From contig NZ_MVFY01000012.1 in the NCBI RefSeq assembly GCF_002042885.1, forward strand, positions 62,001 through 126,000: DNA of 64,000 bases, written 5' to 3'. A program made the translations under genes and the position numbers. This document shows positions 43,590-53,356 of the stretch, in pieces (positions within the stretch are counted from its first letter, which is position 1; each line of letters begins with the position of its first letter). The notes under the pieces are model-generated. The model was given only the letters and a program-made list of their open reading frames with translations. It was not told the DNA's origin and ran no database searches. This DNA is from Citrobacter portucalensis (GTDB taxonomy: Bacteria; Pseudomonadota; Gammaproteobacteria; Enterobacterales; Enterobacteriaceae).

Positions 43590-43892
43590 ATGTCTAAATC
43601 ATTAAATATCAGAAATTTTCGGGATACATGGCTTGAAGATTTTTTTGAACGGGCGACATAGCACAGAAAAATACCTGCGGATATTCACACTGCATTAGCC
43701 AGAAAGCTGGATATCATTAATGCGGCTGTTTCGCATCGGGATTTGCGCTCGCCACCCGGTAACAGATATGAAGAGTTAACCGGAAAATTACAGGAATATT
43801 CTTCAATCAGAGTAAACAAGCAGTACCGATTAATATTTAAATGGATTAATGGTAAGGCCGAAGATGTGTACTTAGATCCACACATCTATTAG
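43590..43892 (+). pseudogene. higB: HigB-type toxin gene interrupted by an amber codon
   Basis: Reading frame for a RelE/HigB-family mRNA interferase of 100 codons. It begins MSKSLNIRNFRDTWLEDFF and continues with the family motifs ARKLDIINAA, RSPPGNRYEELTGKLQ, IRVNKQYRLIFKW and VYLDPHIY. Codon 24 is TAG (43659-43661), between ERAT and HRKIPAD, while everything after it is intact. A single base change from a Lys or Gln codon would explain it. No usable start follows soon after, so the product should be a 23-residue fragment unless the codon is suppressed. The antitoxin gene downstream is intact. A sequencing error is possible. Confidence 0.85.
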
Positions 43893-43911
43893 AAAAACGT
43901 AAGGTAACGAT

Positions 43912-44253
43912 ATGAAACAGGCATCCAGAAAACCAACGACTGTGGGTGATATCCTGCAATATGAATACCTGGAACCGCTTGATCTGAAAATCAACGATCT
44001 GGCTGAAATTCTGCATGTTCACCGCAATACAGTGAGCGCACTGGTCAACAATAATCGCAAATTAACAACGGATATGGCGTTTCGTTTGGCAAAAGCGTTC
44101 GATACCTCCGTTGATTTCTGGCGTAACCTACAGGCGGCGGTTGACCTGTGGGAAGTTGAAAATGACATGCGGGCGCAAGAAGAACTGAACCGGATTGTTT
44201 CAGTTAAAGATTTTATTGCGCAGCGAGATGTCGGCGCAAAAAAAGTCGCTTAA
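43912..44253 (+). CDS. higA: HigA-family antitoxin
   Basis: A 113-residue helix-turn-helix (XRE/HigA) protein: GDILQYEYLEPLDLKINDLAEILHVHRNTVSALVNN, with the recognition helix near HRNTVSALVN, and the typical FDTSVDFWRNLQAAVDLWE. Twenty bases separate it from the toxin frame. It should bind the palindrome at 43535 and repress its own operon. With the toxin broken it is an orphan antitoxin, which may still act as a regulator or protect against a related toxin elsewhere. Confidence 0.92.
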   Translation: MKQASRKPTTVGDILQYEYLEPLDLKINDLAEILHVHRNTVSALVNNNRKLTTDMAFRLAKAFDTSVDFWRNLQAAVDLWEVENDMRAQEELNRIVSVKDFIAQRDVGAKKVA

Positions 44254-44262
44254 TCATCTGTT

Positions 44263-44298
44263 TGTAGGCCGGATAAGATGTTTTCATCGCATCCGGCA
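44263..44298. repeat. REP unit between higA and phnP
   Basis: GTAGGCCGGATAAGATG..CATCGCATCCGGC, a single hairpin between convergent genes. Confidence 0.88.
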
Positions 44299-44305
44299 AA
44301 TTTCC

Positions 44306-45064
44306 TTACTCCAGCACAATCTCCATTCCGTCATATCCTGCCTCAAACCCTACTGGTAGCGGATGTTCCATCATCCACAGATCAAACTGATGGCTGATAT
44401 GCGTCAGGATCACCCGTGGGCAGCGGATAACTTCGTTTAAGGCGATAACGGTATTTAAATCACAATGATTGCGCGGTGGCTCGGCGCGCGGGGCATGGCT
44501 GCAGTCAATGATAATCACCTGAGGCTGGTTATTGTGGAGAAACTTCAACGTCTTGTCGGGAAGTCCGGCGGTATCGGAGAGCCACGCCACGCGGCTATGT
44601 GCGGTCTCCAGCAGATAACCAAACGTCAGCTTTGAATGGTTGAGCGGTAGCGGCGTTACCTGCAATCCTTGCAGGTCGAACACCACGAACGGTGCCACGG
44701 TATGGCTAAAATCGAGGATGCCGGGATGCTTAAACAGATCGTCGCAACCCTGTTCATCCGGCGGACCGTACACCGGGATAGTCGCCCCCACACCCCAGCG
44801 CAACGGAAACAGCCCTTGCACATGATCCATATGATAGTGGGTCAGCAAAAACTGCTGGAAGCTGCCCGCCGGCCAGTCGTCCATCAGATGCGGGATCCCC
44901 GCGTCCAGCAGCGTCACCGCATTATTGAACCTGACCACCCCGCTACAAGGGCGTCGACGGTATTGCGCCTGTAAGTGTGCTCGTTGGCAAGCCGCACAGT
45001 CGCAGCCAAATGTCGGCACCAGCTGCGCGCCGCCCGTTCCCGTCAGCGTAATGGTCAGACTCAT
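44306..45064 (-). CDS. phnP: PhnP, 5-phosphoribosyl 1,2-cyclic phosphate phosphodiesterase
   Basis: Metallo-beta-lactamase-fold enzyme that opens the cyclic phosphate PRcP released by carbon-phosphorus lyase to ribose 1,5-bisphosphate. The 252 residues equal E. coli PhnP. The metal motif LLTHYHMDH, later WLSDTAG and DCSH, and the structural zinc cysteines in FGCDCAAC are visible. Last gene of the phn operon. Confidence 0.97.
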   Translation of the reverse strand: MSLTITLTGTGGAQLVPTFGCDCAACQRAHLQAQYRRRPCSGVVRFNNAVTLLDAGIPHLMDDWPAGSFQQFLLTHYHMDHVQGLFPLRWGVGATIPVYGPPDEQGCDDLFKHPGILDFSHTVAPFVVFDLQGLQVTPLPLNHSKLTFGYLLETAHSRVAWLSDTAGLPDKTLKFLHNNQPQVIIIDCSHAPRAEPPRNHCDLNTVIALNEVIRCPRVILTHISHQFDLWMMEHPLPVGFEAGYDGMEIVLE

Positions 45065-45072
45065 GGCTCCCC

Positions 45073-45507
45073 CTACAACGGTTTAGTGAAGCGAAAATGG
45101 CTCTGGGTATAGCCTTCGCGCTGATAAAAACGGTGAGCGTTAAGGCGTTGAGTGCTGGTGGAAAGCTCGGTCATCTCTGCACCCGCTTCGCGCGCGGTGG
45201 CTTCGGCCCAGGCCAGTAACTGACTGCCTACCGTTAATCCTCGCGCCTGCGGCATCACCACCAGTTCCTGTATTTCGCCAATCCAGTTAGCGTGGTGCAG
45301 ATGAAACTGCAGGTGCAGACCGATCAAGCCGACGACCTGTCCGTCGAGCAGCGCCAGTTGGTAGTGCATATTGGGATCTTGCAGATTTGCGGCGTATCCG
45401 GCACTAAAGGCCTGCAGGTCGAATTGACCCTGTTTCAACTCACAGATGAGCGCATAAACCGCATCGGTATCGTATAGCGTAGCGCGGCGTAATTCACAGA
45501 CAGACAT
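45073..45507 (-). CDS. phnO: PhnO, aminoalkylphosphonate N-acetyltransferase
   Basis: GNAT-fold acetyltransferase that acetylates 1-aminoalkylphosphonates, detoxifying them and making them usable by C-P lyase. The 144 residues include the acetyl-CoA motif [19 protein letters not shown]. The start lies 14 bases inside phnN, and phnP begins 8 bases after its stop, so the three are tightly coupled. Confidence 0.96.
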   Translation of the reverse strand: MSVCELRRATLYDTDAVYALICELKQGQFDLQAFSAGYAANLQDPNMHYQLALLDGQVVGLIGLHLQFHLHHANWIGEIQELVVMPQARGLTVGSQLLAWAEATAREAGAEMTELSTSTQRLNAHRFYQREGYTQSHFRFTKPL

Positions 45508-46048
45508 GTTTCTTCTCCTTGCGTCCCATCAGTGTGAGTAGTGTATTGACAGACTGTAGCAAACTTCCATCGTTGTTCAGGACGTGGCAGTCATACGGGG
45601 CGTAGCGGGCTGCGCGCTCAAGACGGGCGGCGATTTCCGTTTCGCTCTCCCGTCCACGAGCCTGCAAGCGCTGGCGTAAAATCGCCGGAGAAACCTGTAA
45701 GCAAATGGGGAGTAAAGATGTACCGTAACGGGCCTGCGCCTGGGGCAGATGCGCCCGTGAGCCGTTGACCACCACATCAAAACCGGCGTGTAGCCAGAGG
45801 TCAATCTCCACGCCAACGCCGTAGTAGAAGCCATTGGCGTGCCAGCTCAGTGCCAGCAGGTTCTGCCCGGCGCGGGTAAAAAATTCTTGTTCGCTCAGCG
45901 CAATATGATTTTCATTCCCGGCGTTGGCGGCGCGGGTGATGTAACGGTGCGCTACCAGCAGTTGCGCCGGTTCCTGCTGGCGGAGTTCGGCCAGCAGACT
46001 GTCCTTACCGGAGCCGGATGGCCCCATCAGCCAGATCAGTTTACCCAT
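45494..46048 (-). CDS. phnN: PhnN, ribose 1,5-bisphosphate phosphokinase
   Basis: Phosphorylates ribose 1,5-bisphosphate to PRPP, returning the C-P lyase sugar product to metabolism. The 184 residues resemble guanylate kinase, with P-loop GPSGSGKDS near residue 8. The 3' end overlaps phnO by 14 bases and the start lies 2 bases after the phnM stop. Confidence 0.96.
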   Translation of the reverse strand: MGKLIWLMGPSGSGKDSLLAELRQQEPAQLLVAHRYITRAANAGNENHIALSEQEFFTRAGQNLLALSWHANGFYYGVGVEIDLWLHAGFDVVVNGSRAHLPQAQARYGTSLLPICLQVSPAILRQRLQARGRESETEIAARLERAARYAPYDCHVLNNDGSLLQSVNTLLTLMGRKEKKHVCL

Positions 46049-46050
46049 AG

Positions 46051-47187
46051 TCAGAATACCCTTTTGCCCTGACGCCAGACGTGGTCGATATGGATGTTGC
46101 CGCCTTTGCGGTGTGCCAGCACCAGATCCGCGCGTTTGCCTTCGGCAACAACGCCACGATCGTCGAGATTTAATGCCCGCGCCGGATTGCGGGTCACCAG
46201 ACGAATGGCCTGTGGCAGCGTAAAGCGGTTGGCGTCGTCGTCCGCTACGCGAAACGCCGCATCGAGCAGGCTGGCGGGGTAATAGTCGGAAGAGAGAATA
46301 TCCAAAAGCCCCAGCTCAGCCAGCTTATGCGCCGCTACGTTGCCGGAGTGAGAACCGCCGCGCACGATGTTGGGCGCCCCCATCAGCACGTTCATACCAT
46401 GCTGGCGCGAGGCTTCAGCCGCTTCGAAGGTAGTGGGGAATTCGGCGATCACGCTGCCAAGCTGGTGCGATTCCAGCACATGATCATGGGTGGCATCATC
46501 ATGGCTCGCCAGCGCAATCTGGCGCTCACGACACATCTGGGCAATCGCCGTGCGATTGGGCTGTGACCAACGCGCCGCCAGCGCTAATTGTTCTTCTTCA
46601 TAGCGGGCCATCTGCTCGTCGGTGAGCGAATACTTGCCTTGATAATACTCGCGGTACTTCTCGCGATTGGCGAACTGACGCTGGCCTGGCGAGTGATCCA
46701 TCAGTGACACCAGCGTTACCGGCTCGCGGCCGACCAGCTTTTCAAACAGCGGCAGGGTAGTGTGATGCGGCAGCTCACAGCGCAGGTGCAGGCGATGCTC
46801 GGCGCGATTGACCCCGCGCTTTTGCGTCTCTTCGACCGCATTGATCATCTTCTCCAGATTTTCCAGACGGTCGCCGCCGTCGCGCACATCGCCAATTGCC
46901 ACCGCGTCCAGCACGGTGGTAATGCCGCTGGCGACCATTAGCGCGTCGTGGCTGCTCATCGCCGAGTGGGCAGGCCAGTCTACCTTCGGGCGCGGGGTGA
47001 AAAATTTGTCGAGATTATCGGTATGCAGCTCGATAAGCCCTGGTAGCAGCCAGCCGCCTTCGCCGTCCAGCGCCTCAGGTAGGCTGCTCGGACTTTCTGC
47101 AAAGGTGCGAATGACCCCGCCCTCGATTTCCAGCGATCCTTGCACCACTTCATCTTCCAGTACCAGCTTTACATTATTGATAATCAT
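46051..47187 (-). CDS. phnM: PhnM, RPnTP diphosphatase
   Basis: Amidohydrolase-superfamily enzyme that removes pyrophosphate from ribose-phosphonate triphosphate before C-P bond cleavage. The 378 residues match E. coli. Metal ligand motifs are visible: [11 protein letters not shown], the lysine/histidine region near [18 protein letters not shown], and [12 protein letters not shown]. The start overlaps the phnL stop by 4 bases. Confidence 0.97.
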   Translation of the reverse strand: MIINNVKLVLEDEVVQGSLEIEGGVIRTFAESPSSLPEALDGEGGWLLPGLIELHTDNLDKFFTPRPKVDWPAHSAMSSHDALMVASGITTVLDAVAIGDVRDGGDRLENLEKMINAVEETQKRGVNRAEHRLHLRCELPHHTTLPLFEKLVGREPVTLVSLMDHSPGQRQFANREKYREYYQGKYSLTDEQMARYEEEQLALAARWSQPNRTAIAQMCRERQIALASHDDATHDHVLESHQLGSVIAEFPTTFEAAEASRQHGMNVLMGAPNIVRGGSHSGNVAAHKLAELGLLDILSSDYYPASLLDAAFRVADDDANRFTLPQAIRLVTRNPARALNLDDRGVVAEGKRADLVLAHRKGGNIHIDHVWRQGKRVF

Positions 47188-47870
47188 GCTGTTGTTCCCA
47201 TCAGATGCAGACGATCCGCTACGCGGTCGCGCACGGTTTGATCGTGAAAAATGCCGACAATTGCTGCGCCGCGGGCTTTCGCCTCTTCAATTAATGCGAC
47301 GACGGCGGCGCTGTTTTTGGCGTCCAGCGAGGCGGTAGGCTCATCGAGCAGAAGAATTGGGTAATCGACGATAAACCCGCGAGCGATGTTGACGCGCTGC
47401 TGTTCGCCGCCGGAAAAGGTCGACGGCGCCAGGTGCCACAATCGCTCCGGCACGTTCAGGCGGGTAAGCAGGTTAGCTGCTTTGGCTGCACACTCCTCAC
47501 GGGAGACCCCCAGATCCAGCAGCGGTTGCATCACCACGTCCAGCGCGGAAATCCTCGGGATCACGCGCAGGAACTGGCTCACCCAGCCGATGGTTGAACG
47601 GCGAACCTCCAGTACTTTGCGCGCCGGGGCCTGCACCAGATCGACCCATTCATCGCTGTGGCGGATGTGGATGTGTCCTTCATCCGGCAGGTAGTTGGCG
47701 TACAGCGAACGCAGCAATGTGGATTTGCCGCTGCCCGAGTGACCGTGCAGCACCACGCATTCGCCGCTTTTAACGTCCAGAGTGGCGTTTTGCAGCACCG
47801 GCAGACGCACGCCGTTTTGCTGATGCAGGACAAAGGTTTTACTGACATTTTCAACGCGGATCGCGTTCAT
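47184..47870 (-). CDS. phnL: PhnL, ABC-type ATPase subunit of C-P lyase
   Basis: ABC ATPase that binds the C-P lyase core with PhnK and powers its opening; not part of a transporter. The 228 residues have Walker [10 protein letters not shown], signature [13 protein letters not shown] and Walker [13 protein letters not shown] chose the ATG at 47870 (AGAGG upstream, start [13 protein letters not shown]); the frame continues upstream only through REP sequence. A REP pair separates it from phnK. Confidence 0.95.
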   Translation of the reverse strand: MNAIRVENVSKTFVLHQQNGVRLPVLQNATLDVKSGECVVLHGHSGSGKSTLLRSLYANYLPDEGHIHIRHSDEWVDLVQAPARKVLEVRRSTIGWVSQFLRVIPRISALDVVMQPLLDLGVSREECAAKAANLLTRLNVPERLWHLAPSTFSGGEQQRVNIARGFIVDYPILLLDEPTASLDAKNSAAVVALIEEAKARGAAIVGIFHDQTVRDRVADRLHLMGTTA

Positions 47871-47903
47871 TTTTAGCCTCTTTAGACATTTTTGCGTTCG
47901 ATT

Positions 47904-47980
47904 GCCTGATGGCGCTTCGCTTATCAGGCCTACAACCAATGCCACTCCGTAGGCCGGATAAGGCGCAGCCGCCATCCGGC
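47904..47980. repeat. REP pair between phnK and phnL
   Basis: GCCTGATGGCGCTTCGC..TTATCAGGCCTAC, linker, GTAGGCCGGATAAGGCG..GCCGCCATCCGGC, inside the phn operon just after phnK. It could set a boundary in the transcript between the core-complex genes and the processing genes. Confidence 0.9.
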
Positions 47981-47991
47981 ACAACAAAAAA

Positions 47992-48750
47992 TCAGTTCTG
48001 CAACACCGACGACACCAGCAACTGGGTATACGGATGATGCGGGTCGTCGAGCACGCGGTCGGTTAACCCACTTTCCACCACCTGACCTTGCTTCATCACC
48101 AGTAAACGGTCGGCCAGCAGGCGCGCGACGCCCAAATCGTGGGTGACAATCACTACCGCCAGATCCAGTTCCACCACCAGGCCGCGCAGCAGGTCCAGCA
48201 GTTTGGCCTGTACGGAAACGTCCAGCCCGCCGGTAGGTTCGTCCATAAACACCAGTTTGGGATGGGTGACGAGGTTGCGGGCAATCTGCAGGCGCTGCTG
48301 CATGCCGCCGGAAAAGGTGGTGGGTAGATCGTCGATACGCGAGGCAGGGATCTCTACCTCCTCCAGCCAGCGCTGCGCGGTGGCGCGGATGTCGCCGTAG
48401 TGACGTGCGCCGGTGGCCATCAGACGTTCGCCGATATTGCCGCCTGCGGAGACCTGACGGCGCAAGCCATCCAGCGGATGCTGATGCACCACGCCCCATT
48501 CGGTGCGCAGCAGACGGCGACGGTCGGCCTCGTTCATGCCGTACAGCGAACGGTTCTGATACAAAATCTCACCGCTCTGCGGCGTCAGCCGTGAAGAGAT
48601 CGATTTCAGCAGCGTGGTTTTGCCGGAACCGGACTCGCCGACGATGCCCAGCACTTCGCCTGGCCACAGGTCAAAAGAGACATCGCTGAAGCCCTTGCCC
48701 GGCGCGTAGAGATGGGTCAGGTTGTTGACTGAAAGCAGCGGTTGCGTCAT
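47992..48750 (-). CDS. phnK: PhnK, ABC-type ATPase subunit of C-P lyase
   Basis: Subunit that docks on PhnJ in the C-P lyase core complex. The 252 residues show Walker [10 protein letters not shown], signature [13 protein letters not shown] and Walker [12 protein letters not shown], and resemble oligopeptide-transporter ATPases. The start overlaps the phnJ stop by 4 bases. Confidence 0.97.
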   Translation of the reverse strand: MTQPLLSVNNLTHLYAPGKGFSDVSFDLWPGEVLGIVGESGSGKTTLLKSISSRLTPQSGEILYQNRSLYGMNEADRRRLLRTEWGVVHQHPLDGLRRQVSAGGNIGERLMATGARHYGDIRATAQRWLEEVEIPASRIDDLPTTFSGGMQQRLQIARNLVTHPKLVFMDEPTGGLDVSVQAKLLDLLRGLVVELDLAVVIVTHDLGVARLLADRLLVMKQGQVVESGLTDRVLDDPHHPYTQLLVSSVLQN

Positions 48751-49595
48751 TTGCTGAGGGCCTCGCTCTGTTGGCGGCAGTAGTCGGTGTCGGAGCAGAC
48801 AAACATGCGTTTGCCGGTGTCATCGAGCACCACTTCATCGAGATAGCTGTGGGTTGAGCCGCAGATGGCGCAAGGCTCATCCCAGCTCTGCACGGTAAAC
48901 GGGTGATCGTCGAAATCGAGGCTTTCCACGCGGGTGTAAGGTGGAACGGCATAGATACGCTTTTCGCGGCCAGCGCCAAACAGTTGCAGGGCTGGCATCA
49001 TGTCCATCTTTGGATTGTCGAATTTCGGGATGGGCGACGGGTCCATGACGTAGCGGTCATTGACCTTCACCGGATAGGCGTAAGTGGTGGCGATATGGCC
49101 GAAGCGGGCGATATCTTCATACAGTTTCACCTGCATGATGCCGTACTCTTCCAGCGCGTGCATGGTGCGAGTTTCCGTTTCACGCGGTTCGATAAAGCGC
49201 AGCGGCTCAGGGATCGGTACCTGGAAGATGATTATCTGATCTTCCACCAGCGGCGTTTCCGGGATGCGGTGGCGGGTCTGGATCAGCGTCGCATCTTCCG
49301 TACGCTCAGTGGTATTCACCCCGGTCACACGCTTGAAGAAATTACGAATCGACACGGCGTTGGTGGTGTCATCCGCGCCCTGGTCAATCACCTTCAATAC
49401 GTCCGGCTCGCCAATCACGCTGGCGGTAAGCTGAATACCGCCGGTTCCCCAGCCGTAGGGCATCGGCATTTCACGTCCGCCAAACGGGACCTGGTAACCC
49501 GGGATTGCCACCGCTTTCAGAATTGCGCGGCGGATCATGCGTTTGGTCTGCTCATCAAGATAGGCAAAGTTGTAGCCGGAGAGGTTAGTGGTCAC
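48747..49595 (-). CDS. phnJ: PhnJ, carbon-phosphorus lyase (radical SAM-like)
   Basis: Catalytic subunit that cleaves the C-P bond of ribose-1-phosphonate 5-phosphate by radical chemistry with a [4Fe-4S] cluster and S-adenosylmethionine. The C-terminal cysteines are in place: CAICGST and, further on, FVCSDTDYCRQQ. I chose the GTG at 49593-49595 (AGGAGG 6 bases upstream), giving 282 residues starting VTTNLSGYNFAYLDEQ; the longer frame only mirrors phnI. It overlaps the phnI 3' end by 11 bases. Confidence 0.96.
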   Translation of the reverse strand: MTTNLSGYNFAYLDEQTKRMIRRAILKAVAIPGYQVPFGGREMPMPYGWGTGGIQLTASVIGEPDVLKVIDQGADDTTNAVSIRNFFKRVTGVNTTERTEDATLIQTRHRIPETPLVEDQIIIFQVPIPEPLRFIEPRETETRTMHALEEYGIMQVKLYEDIARFGHIATTYAYPVKVNDRYVMDPSPIPKFDNPKMDMMPALQLFGAGREKRIYAVPPYTRVESLDFDDHPFTVQSWDEPCAICGSTHSYLDEVVLDDTGKRMFVCSDTDYCRQQSEALSK

Positions 49596-50652
49596 GGGTG
49601 GCCTCCTGTTGCAGGCGTTTGAGCAGTTCCAGTTCGGCCTGGAAATCGACGTAATGGGGAAGTTTGAGGTGCGAAACAAAACCCGCCGCCTCGACGTTAT
49701 CCGCATGCGCCAGCACGAACTCTTCGTCCTGCGCCGGTCCTGTGACCGTTTCATCGTATTCGGCTGCCTGTAGGGCGCGGTCCACCAGCGCCATCGCCAT
49801 CGCTTTACGTTCGCTCATACCGAACACCAGCCCGTAGCCGCGGGTAAAATGGGGAGATTCGTTTTCTGGTGCGACAAACCCGTTCACCATTTCGCATTCG
49901 GTCATCAGCAGTTCGCCGACGTTCACCGCAAATCCCAGCTCTTCCGGTACGGTTTCCAGTGCCACATAGCCGCTGCGGATTTCGGCGGCAAACGGGTGGT
50001 TGCGCCCGTAGCCGCGCTGGGTGGAGTAGGCCAGCGCCAGCAGATAGCCTTCGTCGCCGCGCATCAGCTGTTGCAGGCGTGAAGCACGTGAACAGGGATA
50101 AACCGGCGGTGTGCGGGTGATGTCGTCGGGTGTCGCGCCATCATCCTCTTCACGCTTTGCCAGCCCCTGGTTGGCCAGCAGGGAAAAGACGTGCGGGGAG
50201 GCATCCTGCACGCCGTCTGCGCTGCGCAGAGGCGGCGTTTCGCCATTGGCCAGCAGGGTAAAATCCAGCAGGCGATGGGTGTAGTCATAGGTTGGACCCA
50301 ACAGTTGCCCGCCGGGAATATCTTTGTAGACCGCCGAGATTCGGCGCTCAAGGCGCATTTCTGCGCTGTTAACCGGTTCACTGACCGCCACTTTTGCCAG
50401 CGTAGTGCGGTAGGCGCGGAGCAAAAAGATGGCTTCGACGTTATCGCCGCTGGCCTGCTTCAGCGCCAGTGCCGCCAGTTCACGGTCGGCAATACCGCCT
50501 TCGGTCATCACCCGGTCAACGGCCAGGTTCATCTGCTGTTCGATTTGCGCCACGCTCAGTTCAGCAATGGTTTCATCGCCCCGGCGTCGGTTTTCCTGCA
50601 GGGCGTGGGCGTTGGCTATCGCCTTTTCGCCCCCTTTGACGGCGACGTACAT
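49585..50652 (-). CDS. phnI: PhnI, C-P lyase core subunit (nucleosidase)
   Basis: Displaces adenine from ATP with the phosphonate, giving ribose phosphonate triphosphate, as part of the PhnGHIJ core. From the ATG at 50652 it has 355 residues (E. coli 354) beginning [12 protein letters not shown]; the frame has two further codons upstream. Conserved stretches include YKDIPGGQLLGPTYDYTHRLLDF and VFGMSERKAMAMALVDRAL. Its start meets the phnH stop. Confidence 0.96.
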   Translation of the reverse strand: MYVAVKGGEKAIANAHALQENRRRGDETIAELSVAQIEQQMNLAVDRVMTEGGIADRELAALALKQASGDNVEAIFLLRAYRTTLAKVAVSEPVNSAEMRLERRISAVYKDIPGGQLLGPTYDYTHRLLDFTLLANGETPPLRSADGVQDASPHVFSLLANQGLAKREEDDGATPDDITRTPPVYPCSRASRLQQLMRGDEGYLLALAYSTQRGYGRNHPFAAEIRSGYVALETVPEELGFAVNVGELLMTECEMVNGFVAPENESPHFTRGYGLVFGMSERKAMAMALVDRALQAAEYDETVTGPAQDEEFVLAHADNVEAAGFVSHLKLPHYVDFQAELELLKRLQQEATRDH

Positions 50653-51248
50653 CAGCACACCTCCACATGGGTGGTTCGCGGAATAGCCAGCAGGCGTTCG
50701 CCGCAGGTGAGGATCAGATCGACCCCCAGTGGGAACGGGTGCGGGCGTTCGGTGAGTTCATGAATCAGGCATTCCGGCAGCTGTGGCGCGATCATGCGCT
50801 CTTCGGCGATGCCCGCGCCGGTCAGACGCAGCATGCGTCCGCCGCTTAAGCCAGAGACCTGCACAATCAGCGTGGCGCTGGTCTCTGGCGCGACGGCTGA
50901 ACCGGCGGAGAGGGCGTTAAGCTGTTCGCTGCTGATGCGCTCGTCGGCGACGGCAAAGGCCGCCAGCTGCGGCTGATCCACCAGCGGCGCGTTTGTATGA
51001 AAACGCAGGTTCTGGCGGGCAATATCGTTATCCATCGACGGCGCCAGCCAGACCGGCGTGTCGCCATCGACCAGGGTCAGCAGCACGCTGGTGGTCGCCA
51101 GACCCAGCGGCTGCCAGCCGTGTTTCAGTTGATGCAGGGCGACGATTACGCCCGGTTCGCTCATGGCTTTCAGCAGGCGACGAAAGCTCTGCTGAGCATC
51201 CTGAACGGGTAAATTAAAAGCGGTCAGAAGTGCTGTAGATCGTGTCAT
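50652..51248 (-). CDS. phnH: PhnH, C-P lyase core subunit
   Basis: Structural subunit of the PhnGHIJ core, fold related to PLP transferases but without PLP. The 198 residues contain [32 protein letters not shown] and the C-terminal [19 protein letters not shown]. It is 4 residues longer than E. coli PhnH at the N-terminus. The start overlaps the phnG stop by 4 bases. Confidence 0.95.
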   Translation of the reverse strand: MTRSTALLTAFNLPVQDAQQSFRRLLKAMSEPGVIVALHQLKHGWQPLGLATTSVLLTLVDGDTPVWLAPSMDNDIARQNLRFHTNAPLVDQPQLAAFAVADERISSEQLNALSAGSAVAPETSATLIVQVSGLSGGRMLRLTGAGIAEERMIAPQLPECLIHELTERPHPFPLGVDLILTCGERLLAIPRTTHVEVC

Positions 51249-51697
51249 GCGTTATCTCCGCGTACCAGCGTGAAGAAGTCGACCCGGCTGGCGTTGACTT
51301 CGGCACGGCGTGCGTTAATCAGCGCATCGCGTTCCGCTTCCAGCGGGGCAATTAAGGTTTCCATTAGGTTCTGGAAATGCGTTTGTTCCTGCAGCAGTGC
51401 GTCAATCACCGCGCACTGCTCGGCATGTTGTTTATTGCGTCCCAGCAGGTAGCTGTAACCCAGCGTGCCGCTCTTCAGACTTACCACTGCGCGAGTTAGC
51501 GTGGTGTCACCGGCAAAGAAGCGGTTGCCGGTACCGCCCATACGGGCCTGGATCTGCATCAGTCCGCTTTCCGGGGCGCGGATAAGTTCATAGTCCGGCG
51601 TCAGTTTGAGCGCGGTGATGCGGGCGTTCAGGGCATCGGCATTGCTGTAAGCCAGCGCGCGCATCCAGCGCTGGCGGGTGGCGGTATCGAAATGCAT
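51245..51697 (-). CDS. phnG: PhnG, C-P lyase core subunit
   Basis: Core subunit that pairs with PhnH and PhnI. The 150 residues equal the E. coli length and include [37 protein letters not shown] and [16 protein letters not shown]. Its start lies directly after the phnF stop. Confidence 0.95.
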   Translation of the reverse strand: MHFDTATRQRWMRALAYSNADALNARITALKLTPDYELIRAPESGLMQIQARMGGTGNRFFAGDTTLTRAVVSLKSGTLGYSYLLGRNKQHAEQCAVIDALLQEQTHFQNLMETLIAPLEAERDALINARRAEVNASRVDFFTLVRGDNA

Positions 51698-52423
51698 TCA
51701 GTGCTCCATAGTGAATTCGATCATGTCGGCGCGGGTCAGGCTGACGGAGTATTCCGCCGCGTGTTCTTCGCCTTCACGGTGGTTCAGGGTGCGCACGCAC
51801 AGCAGCGGCGCCATATTGGGGATTTCCAGCACCTTGCTCTCTTTGGCCTGCGCACGGCGGGCGCTGATGCGCGTTTGCGTGCGTAGCAGCGTCAGACCGG
51901 ACTGTTCGCGCAGGTAGTCATGCAGCGAACCGCTGTTGAAGCCTTGCATCAGCGGCCACAGCGAGAGGTCGGAAAAATAGTGGTCGATCTGGCACAGTGC
52001 GATGCCGTTAACCCGGCGCAGGGTGCGCAGGTGAATCACGTTATCGCCCTCGTTTATGCTGAGCGCATCGGCAATGTGGCTGGAGGCCGGACGCAGCACC
52101 GCCAGCAGTTTTTCGCTGGTGGGATGGCTGCCCTGGTCCAGCAGATTCTGACTAAAGCGCGCCTGGGCATTAAGCGGGTAATCGAACGGGCGCATCAGCA
52201 CCAGCACGCCGACGCCCTGGCGACGCTGAACCCAACCGCGTTCAACCAACTGGTCAATGGCGCGGCGCAGGGTGTGGCGGTTTACCTCGTAGCGCGCGGC
52301 AAGCTGATGCTCGGCGGGCAGATAGTCACCGCAGCGATAATGTTGACGTAGCTCCTGCTCAAGTCTCGCGGCAATTTCCTGATAACGCGTTGGATAACTG
52401 GTCGGATGTGTAGACAAGTGCAT
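51698..52423 (-). CDS. phnF: PhnF, GntR/HutC-family regulator
   Basis: Predicted repressor of phosphonate genes. An N-terminal winged helix-turn-helix (about 12-80; LPAEHQLAARYEVNRHTLRRAIDQL) precedes a UTRA effector domain (about 95-235). From the ATG at 52423 it has 241 residues, as in E. coli. It lies inside the phn operon between transporter and lyase genes, so it is co-expressed with both. Confidence 0.95.
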   Translation of the reverse strand: MHLSTHPTSYPTRYQEIAARLEQELRQHYRCGDYLPAEHQLAARYEVNRHTLRRAIDQLVERGWVQRRQGVGVLVLMRPFDYPLNAQARFSQNLLDQGSHPTSEKLLAVLRPASSHIADALSINEGDNVIHLRTLRRVNGIALCQIDHYFSDLSLWPLMQGFNSGSLHDYLREQSGLTLLRTQTRISARRAQAKESKVLEIPNMAPLLCVRTLNHREGEEHAAEYSVSLTRADMIEFTMEH

Positions 52424-52443
52424 AGCAATCAATGCCTCGCTAA

Positions 52444-53223
52444 TCAGATAAAGTGCTTACGCAAACGCTGGGAAAGGAAATCCAACAGGCTGACGGTGAC
52501 GATGATTAACACCATCAGGGCGCAGGTTTGCTGGAACTGAAAGCCGCGAATCGCTTCCCATAAGGTCACGCCAATACCGCCTGCACCCACCATTCCGACC
52601 ACCGTGGCCGAGCGAACGTTGGATTCAAAGCGATACAGCGAGTAGGAGATAAGCAGCGGCATGACCTGTGGCAGAACGCCGTACAGAATCTCTTCAATTT
52701 TGTTGGCACCGGTGGCGCGAATGCCTTCTACCGGACCTGGCTCAATAGCTTCTACCGCTTCAGAAAGCAGTTTGGAGAGCACCCCGGTAGTGTGGATAAA
52801 CAGCGCCATCACCCCGGCGAATGGGCCTAACCCGACGGCGACCACGAACAGCATGGCGAAGACCATTTCATTGATGGCGCGGCAGGCGTCCATCAGGCGA
52901 CGCATCGGCTGGTAAATCCACCACGGCACGAGGTTATCGGCGCACATCAGGCCGAAGGGAATCGACAGCACAACGGCGAGGGCAGTCCCCCAGACGGCAA
53001 TTTGCAGGGTGACGGCCATTTCACCGAGATAGTCCTGCCACTGGCTGAAGTCCGGCGGGAAGAAGTCGGCGGCGAAGGTCGCCATATTGCCGGAATCCTG
53101 GATCAGCGTGAGCGGGGCCATTTCGGCACCTTTCCACGAGACCACCAGCACGGCGAGAAGAATGGCCCAGCTCAGCAGCGAGAACCAGCTACGTTTGGGC
53201 GGGGCGACGGTGATGGTTTGCAT
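52444..53223 (-). CDS. phnE: PhnE, phosphonate ABC transporter permease (intact)
   Basis: Inner-membrane channel for phosphonates and phosphite, working with PhnC and PhnD. The 259 residues have about six helices and the coupling motif [21 protein letters not shown]. The frame is uninterrupted, unlike E. coli K-12, where an 8-bp duplication makes phnE cryptic; this strain should take up phosphonates without reversion. I chose the ATG at 53223 ([13 protein letters not shown]); the longer frame begins in a REP. Confidence 0.96.
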   Translation of the reverse strand: MQTITVAPPKRSWFSLLSWAILLAVLVVSWKGAEMAPLTLIQDSGNMATFAADFFPPDFSQWQDYLGEMAVTLQIAVWGTALAVVLSIPFGLMCADNLVPWWIYQPMRRLMDACRAINEMVFAMLFVVAVGLGPFAGVMALFIHTTGVLSKLLSEAVEAIEPGPVEGIRATGANKIEEILYGVLPQVMPLLISYSLYRFESNVRSATVVGMVGAGGIGVTLWEAIRGFQFQQTCALMVLIIVTVSLLDFLSQRLRKHFI

Positions 53224-53258
53224 GTTTAGCTCCTGGGTGTCGATGTTTCGGGTCTGTT

Positions 53259-53340
53259 GTAGGCCGGATAAGGTGCTGGCACCGCCATCCGGCATGGAAT
53301 CCCTTGCATTGCCTGATGGCGCTGCGCTTATCAGGCCTAC
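53259..53340. repeat. REP pair between phnD and phnE
   Basis: GTAGGCCGGATAAGGTGC..GCACCGCCATCCGGC, then GCCTGATGGCGCTGCGC..TTATCAGGCCTAC. It follows the binding-protein gene phnD in the transcript, where it would favour accumulation of phnD mRNA. Confidence 0.92.
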
Positions 53341-53356
53341 AATTTGGTCACCAGGT

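Noticed and set aside
43685-43885. 66-codon minus-strand frame at the toxin locus
   Set aside because: It is antisense to the interrupted toxin frame, whose family motifs are clear on the plus strand.
47871-47987. 39-codon N-terminal extension of PhnL
   Set aside because: It lies in the REP pair; a good ribosome binding site and the family start coincide with the ATG at 47870.
49596-49754. 53-codon N-terminal extension of PhnJ
   Set aside because: It overlaps phnI in another frame; AGGAGG and homology place the start at GTG 49595.
53224-53295. 24-codon N-terminal extension of PhnE
   Set aside because: The extension is REP sequence; family length and start fit the ATG at 53223.
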